Shown: positions 59,776 to 64,000 of the stretch, one piece after another | Layout: each line of letters opens with the position of its first letter | Numbering within the stretch: the first letter of the stretch is position 1 | Assembly (NCBI RefSeq): GCF_002729955.1 | Contig: NZ_PBYA01000012.1 | Span: forward strand, 62,001 to 126,000 | Source: Salinisphaera sp. | GTDB taxonomy: Bacteria; Pseudomonadota; Gammaproteobacteria; Nevskiales; Salinisphaeraceae | Length of the DNA stretch: 64,000 bases | Reading direction: 5' to 3' | Translations under genes and position numbers: made by a program | The notes under the pieces: model-generated | Database searches by the model: none | What the model was told of the DNA's origin: nothing | Seen by the model: only the letters and a program-made list of their open reading frames with translations

Positions 59776-60947
59776 TTCGGCCCGATCAGGCCGGCTGCGA
59801 ACGCCGGGCGTGCACAGGCGGTGATGACGGCGATTCGGTCCAGCAGGCTGGGGCGGTCGTCGAGGAACCGCACCAGGCGGGCGGGCGGACAACCTGCGAA
59901 CAGGTCGGCGAACAGGCGCGGCGCGAGGTCGGGCCGACGACGGATGACCCGCAGGAACAGCCGGTCCATGCCGCGTTCGATTGGCCCACCGGGGTCGGGG
60001 GCGGCGCTGGGCAGGTAGCCGTGGCGGCAGAGAGCGTCGGCAAGCTGCTGGCACTGACGCCGAATGCGGCGAAAGGCGTAGCCGGTCGCGCCGCGGTTGA
60101 CGCCCGCGCGCTGGCCGATGGCGAGATAACGCCCGGGGTGGGCCGAGCGCTGCGGCGTGGTGACCGTCATGGGCAGGCTGGCGGTTTCGCTGCGATACAC
60201 GCGCATCGGGCGCGCACCGCAGCGCTCGCGCAGCTCGGCGCCCAGCCAGGTTTGCAGGGAGTTCCATGATGGGGCGGCAGCCGAAAAACGCGTGACCTCC
60301 ACCAGGGCGCGACGCTCGGTAAACGGCAGCAGGTAGACGAAATCGACGCCGTCGCCTGCTATCGCACCGGGCTTGAATTCCATTAGGCCGGCCACGCGCG
60401 GGTTGAAGACAGCGGCCTCGCTTTCGACCTCGTAGCCAAGAAAATGCTGGGCATAGGCCGGCGTGGGCGCACGCCGCCAGTCCAGGCGGGCATCGACCGC
60501 CCGGCGGGCCGCGACCGTTTCTATTACCGTGGGATTGATGGCGCTCCGTAAGCGAACCTGTACGTCGGCCGCGCTGAAATCCAGGTCGACAACCTCGCGC
60601 CCCATGGCAAGCCGCTGGTCGGGGTCGGATGCGATCCGCTCGGTCTGCGCCTTGAGCCAGGCGCCGGCGTCCAGACTGACGTACTGCCAGCCCGGGGCGC
60701 TGCACTTGACGGGTGGGCGCTCGCCGTCGCGAACCTGCCAGCGATCCCAGCGGCCTTGTTCGCCCGGCCAGGGGTCGGGCTCGTTGGCGGCGCTCCAGAA
60801 GCTCCAGGTGCGATCGGTGGTGTATTCATGCCGCGCCTCGAGTACGAGCACGCTCAGCCCGCGCCCGGCCAGGGCTTCGCAAAGCGTCAGCCCGGCCAGC
60901 CCGCCGCCGAGAATGACCAGGTCCACGGGCTCGGCACGTGCGGTCAT
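59772..60947 (-). CDS. crtY: Lycopene beta-cyclase CrtY
   Basis: A 391-residue FAD-dependent enzyme that closes both ends of lycopene to form beta-carotene. LVILGGGLAGLTLCEAL is the nucleotide motif, then DRTWSFW, the family block FMEFK-like LMEFKPGAIAGDG, YLLPFTERRALVEVTRFS and AGVNRGATGYAFRRI. It overlaps crtB by the ATGA at 60944-60947. Confidence 0.93.
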   Translation of the reverse strand: MTARAEPVDLVILGGGLAGLTLCEALAGRGLSVLVLEARHEYTTDRTWSFWSAANEPDPWPGEQGRWDRWQVRDGERPPVKCSAPGWQYVSLDAGAWLKAQTERIASDPDQRLAMGREVVDLDFSAADVQVRLRSAINPTVIETVAARRAVDARLDWRRAPTPAYAQHFLGYEVESEAAVFNPRVAGLMEFKPGAIAGDGVDFVYLLPFTERRALVEVTRFSAAAPSWNSLQTWLGAELRERCGARPMRVYRSETASLPMTVTTPQRSAHPGRYLAIGQRAGVNRGATGYAFRRIRRQCQQLADALCRHGYLPSAAPDPGGPIERGMDRLFLRVIRRRPDLAPRLFADLFAGCPPARLVRFLDDRPSLLDRIAVITACARPAFAAGLIGPK

Positions 60948-61840
60948 CGCGAAGCGTGCCGACGGGCGAACAGCGCATCGGTGATGCCCACGAGCGCCAG
61001 CCCGATTTTTCGCCAGACGGGCACGACCGCCCGCGGCGCGTGCGGGTTGGCCTGCTGGCGGCGAATAACGCCGCCAATGCCCTGATAGAGACGTGCCGCG
61101 ACGGCGACGGCCAGGCGCAGGCGTAGCGGCAGCGCGATGAGGCCGGCGCGCCCGTCGCGATACAAGCCGTCGGCACGATCCAGAATGGCGCGGGTCGCGG
61201 AGGCTGCGGCGTCGACCGCGCCCGGCTCACGCCCCGCGATCTCGGCGGGGGTTGCCGGGCAACGCGTGGCGGGCAGATAACGCCGCCCGCGTACGGCGTC
61301 TTCTCGCACATCGCGAGCGATATTGGTGAACTGCATCGCCCGGCCGAGGGCGATCGCCTGTGGCCGATGGACGGATGGGATATCAAACAGGGCACAGACC
61401 ATTTCGCCGACCGTGCCCGCGACGGCGTCCGCGTAGCGATCCAGGTCGGCATCGTCCTCCAGACACAGCGGGTCGAGGTCCCGGCGCAGACCGTCGAGCA
61501 GGCGGCCGAAGGCGTCGAGGCCGGCGGGTGTCTCGTTGAACAGCGACTGGGCTTCGAAAGCGATGCGGTCGCGGGTCGATTCGTTGTACAGATCGGCCCG
61601 GATTGCATCCAGGCGAACACGCCCGACGTCGGGCGGCGCTTCGTCGGCCAGATCGTCGGCGGTTCGACAGATGGCATACAGCCGGGCGATATCATCGCGT
61701 TCGTGACGCGGCATGAAGCGGGCCGCCGGTGCAAAGCTGCGGGCGTGGCGATCCATCAGCCGCTGCGCGGCCTCGGCGTTCGGCCCGCGTACGACGAGTA
61801 CCCCGGGCGCCGGGCGTCGCTCTTCCCTTAGTTCGCTCAC
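60944..61840 (-). CDS. crtB: Phytoene synthase CrtB
   Basis: A 298-residue head-to-head prenyl synthase joining two geranylgeranyl diphosphates to phytoene. The first Asp-rich motif is CRTADDLADE, the second NIARDVRED, both binding magnesium and diphosphate. It overlaps crtI by the ATGA at 61837-61840. Confidence 0.94.
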   Translation of the reverse strand: MSELREERRPAPGVLVVRGPNAEAAQRLMDRHARSFAPAARFMPRHERDDIARLYAICRTADDLADEAPPDVGRVRLDAIRADLYNESTRDRIAFEAQSLFNETPAGLDAFGRLLDGLRRDLDPLCLEDDADLDRYADAVAGTVGEMVCALFDIPSVHRPQAIALGRAMQFTNIARDVREDAVRGRRYLPATRCPATPAEIAGREPGAVDAAASATRAILDRADGLYRDGRAGLIALPLRLRLAVAVAARLYQGIGGVIRRQQANPHAPRAVVPVWRKIGLALVGITDALFARRHASR

Positions 61841-63321
61841 GGGCGTGCCGGCAGCAGCCGTTCCAGGGTGCGCGCCGAGTTGAGTACGCCGGGCACGCCG
61901 GCGCCGGGGTGGGGACCGGCACCCACCACGTACAGATCCGCCAGGCCCTCGCCGCGGTTGTGGTATCGAAACCAGGCGCTCTGGGTGAAGCGGGGCGACA
62001 GAGAAAAGCCGGCGCCGGCCTCGGCGTCGTAGTCGCGGCGAAAGTCTTCGGGCGTCATCGCGAACTCGGCGGTAATGGTGTCGGCGAGGCCGGGCAGCAG
62101 GGTGGCCTCCAGCGCGGCGACGATACGGTCACGCAGGCGCGGGCCTTCCGTCGCCCAGTCCTGGCCGCCGCGGAGGTTGGGCACGGGGCAGAGCACATAG
62201 AAGCTGTCGCAGCCGGCGGGCGCAAAGCTCGGGTCGGTGGCGGTCGGTCGGTGTAAATACAGCGAAAAATCCTCGGCCAGATGCTTGCGCTTGAAGATAT
62301 CCGCCAGCAGCTCGCGGTAGCGTTCGCCGAACCACACTGTGTGGTGGGCCACGTCGGGATACTGGCGTCGGGTGCCGAAGTAAAGCACGTACAGGCCCAT
62401 CGAAAGTTCGCCCCAGCGCCGGCGTATGGCCGGAAACATCGCCCGCGGCATATCCGGCAGGGCATAAAGCCGGGCCGGGTCCATATTGGAAACCACCAGA
62501 TCGGCACGCCGCTGTTCGCCCGAGGCGAGCACCGCGCCGCGGGCGGCGCCGTTTTCGATAATCAGGCGCTCCACGTGCGCCTCGAGTTCCACCGTAATAC
62601 CCACCTCGTGCATCAGTTGGGCCAGGGCCTGAATCAGCGCCCCGGTGCCGCCCATGGCGAACCAGATGCCTTCGGCTCGCTCCAGGCCGTTGATCAAACC
62701 ATAGATCGAGGTGGTCGCAAAAGGATTGCCGCCCACCAGCAGCGGCGTGATGGAAAACGCCCGCCGCAGCTTGTCGTGTTCCAGAAAACGACAGACCATC
62801 TGCCACACGCTTTCGTGGCTGCGCAGTTTCAGCAGCGACGGTGCCTGGCCGAGCATACGCCTGAACGAATGGAACGGCTGGTCGGCGAGCTGTTCGTAGC
62901 CGACCGCATGAATGGCATCGCACCAGCGCCGCAACTCGCGATAGCCGGCTAGATCCGGCGGATGGATACGTGCGATCTCGGCCTCGGTGGCGGCTTCGTC
63001 GGGGCCGTAGTCGAAGTGGTCGCCGTCGGCGAAGCGAAAGCGATACCAGGGCGTTGGCGTGACCAGTTCGACGACATCGTCGAGACAGCGACCATGCATG
63101 GCGAACAGCTCGCGAAAAAGGCTGGGCGCGGTCAGTACCGTTGGCCCCGCATCGTGGCGAAAGCCGTCCCGCTCGAACACGCGCGCACGGCCGCCCAGCT
63201 GGTCGCAGCGATCCACCAGATGCACCGCATAGCCGCGGGCACGCAGGCGCAGGGCGGCAGCGATGCCGCCAAAGCCGCCGCCGATGACCAATGCGCGGGA
63301 CGGCGCCTGCTCAGGCGACAT
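61837..63321 (-). CDS. crtI: Phytoene desaturase CrtI
   Basis: A 494-residue FAD enzyme taking phytoene through four desaturations to lycopene. ALVIGGGFGGIAAALRLRARG is the dinucleotide motif, GPTVLTAPSLF and LGGRARVFERDGF follow, and the C-terminal signature is YVVGAGPHPGAGVPGVLNSA. The ATG at 63321 fits family starts; the frame is open to 63540 inside crtE. It overlaps crtE by 11 bases. Confidence 0.95.
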   Translation of the reverse strand: MSPEQAPSRALVIGGGFGGIAAALRLRARGYAVHLVDRCDQLGGRARVFERDGFRHDAGPTVLTAPSLFRELFAMHGRCLDDVVELVTPTPWYRFRFADGDHFDYGPDEAATEAEIARIHPPDLAGYRELRRWCDAIHAVGYEQLADQPFHSFRRMLGQAPSLLKLRSHESVWQMVCRFLEHDKLRRAFSITPLLVGGNPFATTSIYGLINGLERAEGIWFAMGGTGALIQALAQLMHEVGITVELEAHVERLIIENGAARGAVLASGEQRRADLVVSNMDPARLYALPDMPRAMFPAIRRRWGELSMGLYVLYFGTRRQYPDVAHHTVWFGERYRELLADIFKRKHLAEDFSLYLHRPTATDPSFAPAGCDSFYVLCPVPNLRGGQDWATEGPRLRDRIVAALEATLLPGLADTITAEFAMTPEDFRRDYDAEAGAGFSLSPRFTQSAWFRYHNRGEGLADLYVVGAGPHPGAGVPGVLNSARTLERLLPARP

Positions 63322-64000
63322 CAGCGCTCCAGGTGTCGTTGCGCCGCTGAATGGCGACGGCAAGCGCGCCAAGACTGCTGCCCAGGCCTGCCGGCAGAGC
63401 CGCGGCATCGTTTCGGGCCTGCTCGAGCGCCGAGCGTGCGTGCTCGGCGGCGAGGCGCCGGGCCGCCACCGTTGATAAGCCACGGTCCTCGTACAGGCAG
63501 ACCAGATTCGGCCGGCCGAGCAAACGATCCTCGGCGGCATCGGCGAGGTCGTCCTCTATCTGGTAGCCGTGGGCCAGGGCTTCGGCGACCTTCGCGATAG
63601 CGCCGTCCAGATCGCTACGACCGACAAGAATCGCCATCAGCTGGACGGGCAGGGCGAGCAGCGGTCCCGACTTGCCGGCGGCAATGCGTTGATAGGCGGT
63701 TTCGTCGATGCAGGCATGCGTCAGGTCTTCGACCTGCCCGCTGCAGGTCGCGGCAAGCGCGGCGTGCATGCAGCCCATTGCCGCGGGCAGGCAGTCGACG
63801 GGCAGGCGTGCCAGCGCAGCCCAGGCGGCCGAGATCAACAGATCGCCGACACACAGGGCGGCTTCTGCGCCGTGGCGTGCCACGAGCGTCGGCTGGCCGC
63901 GTCGTAGCGAAGTACGGTCCTGAATATCGTCGTGGACGAGACTCGCGTTATGCAGCAGTTCGGCGCTGCAGGCGGCGGCCATCGCGGCGTTCTGCGATAT
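63311..64000 (-). CDS. crtE: Geranylgeranyl diphosphate synthase CrtE (partial)
   Basis: The gene runs off the window edge, leaving 229 residues. The first Asp-rich motif is in LVHDDIQDRTSLRRGQPT and the second in GYQIEDDLAD, both binding magnesium-diphosphate. It makes the C20 precursor for phytoene. Its 3' end overlaps crtI. The N-terminus and promoter of the operon are outside the window. Confidence 0.93.
   Translation of the reverse strand: MSQNAAMAAACSAELLHNASLVHDDIQDRTSLRRGQPTLVARHGAEAALCVGDLLISAAWAALARLPVDCLPAAMGCMHAALAATCSGQVEDLTHACIDETAYQRIAAGKSGPLLALPVQLMAILVGRSDLDGAIAKVAEALAHGYQIEDDLADAAEDRLLGRPNLVCLYEDRGLSTVAARRLAAEHARSALEQARNDAAALPAGLGSSLGALAVAIQRRNDTWSADVA

Noticed and set aside
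59772-60705. Possible N-terminal extension of blh through crtY
   Set aside because: The extra residues are arginine/proline-rich out-of-frame translation of crtY; the ATG at 59775 gives a normal Blh protein.
1-64000. tRNA, rRNA, CRISPR or prophage features
   Set aside because: I looked for cloverleaf-like arms, spaced repeats and phage structural genes on reading through and found none; a dedicated search could still reveal a small RNA.

Overview
The window is a GC-rich chromosomal segment, almost entirely coding, with many four-base ATGA gene overlaps and several intrinsic terminators. Gene content points to an aerobic to facultatively denitrifying gammaproteobacterium: a split NrdJa/NrdJb class II ribonucleotide reductase, a Dnr-type regulator, NsrR/Hmp, a RhlG-like reductase, SelO, YchJ and a carotenoid-retinal cluster. 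A halophilic or marine lineage such as Salinisphaera is my best guess, but this is inferred from gene content only. I saw no tRNA, rRNA, CRISPR array or prophage.

Layout. 1-3.1 kb: the end of a PRISE-type reductase, a hemerythrin protein, a LysE/AraC pair and a methyltransferase. 3.2-6.5 kb: an OlsB-like N-acyltransferase, then a PQQ dehydrogenase operon whose membrane anchor is a separate gene. 6.6-20.9 kb: mixed metabolism, including a beta-lactamase-like hydrolase, a succinate-semialdehyde dehydrogenase, a MOSC protein, a DUF2235 protein, an HxlR-regulated reductase and queE/queD. 21-25.7 kb: a diguanylate cyclase, an MFS exporter and a baeRF3 protein.

25.7-32.4 kb is a coherent low-oxygen/nitric-oxide block: nrdJa-nrdJb, a CopD-like membrane protein, a Dnr-like regulator, hmp with a Rieske ferredoxin, and nsrR. 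The nrdJ promoter carries an FNR/Dnr box placed exactly between two NrdR-like boxes. A perfect FNR/Dnr box precedes the dnr-like gene, and an NsrR-like palindrome lies between hmp and nsrR.

32.4-50.5 kb: stress, transport and signalling genes, including three more GGDEF proteins, a CaCA antiporter, an AbgT transporter, lipocalin, SelO and a RhlG-like SDR. 50.5-53.7 kb: a Baeyer-Villiger monooxygenase, an esterase and an SDR form an operon divergent from an AraC regulator, which is the layout of a ketone-degradation pathway. 53.9-55.1 kb: a small membrane protein and a VirJ-like lipoprotein gene cut by an in-frame stop.

55.1-58.8 kb is an AT-richer insert carrying a three-domain protein (N-terminal unknown, AAA/STAND ATPase, C-terminal HEPN-like), a RelE/HigA-type toxin-antitoxin pair and a RecD-like helicase remnant. 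It is the best candidate here for an uncharacterised defence module. 58.8-64 kb: an overlapping crtE-crtI-crtB-crtY-blh operon for making retinal, which implies a rhodopsin elsewhere in the genome.
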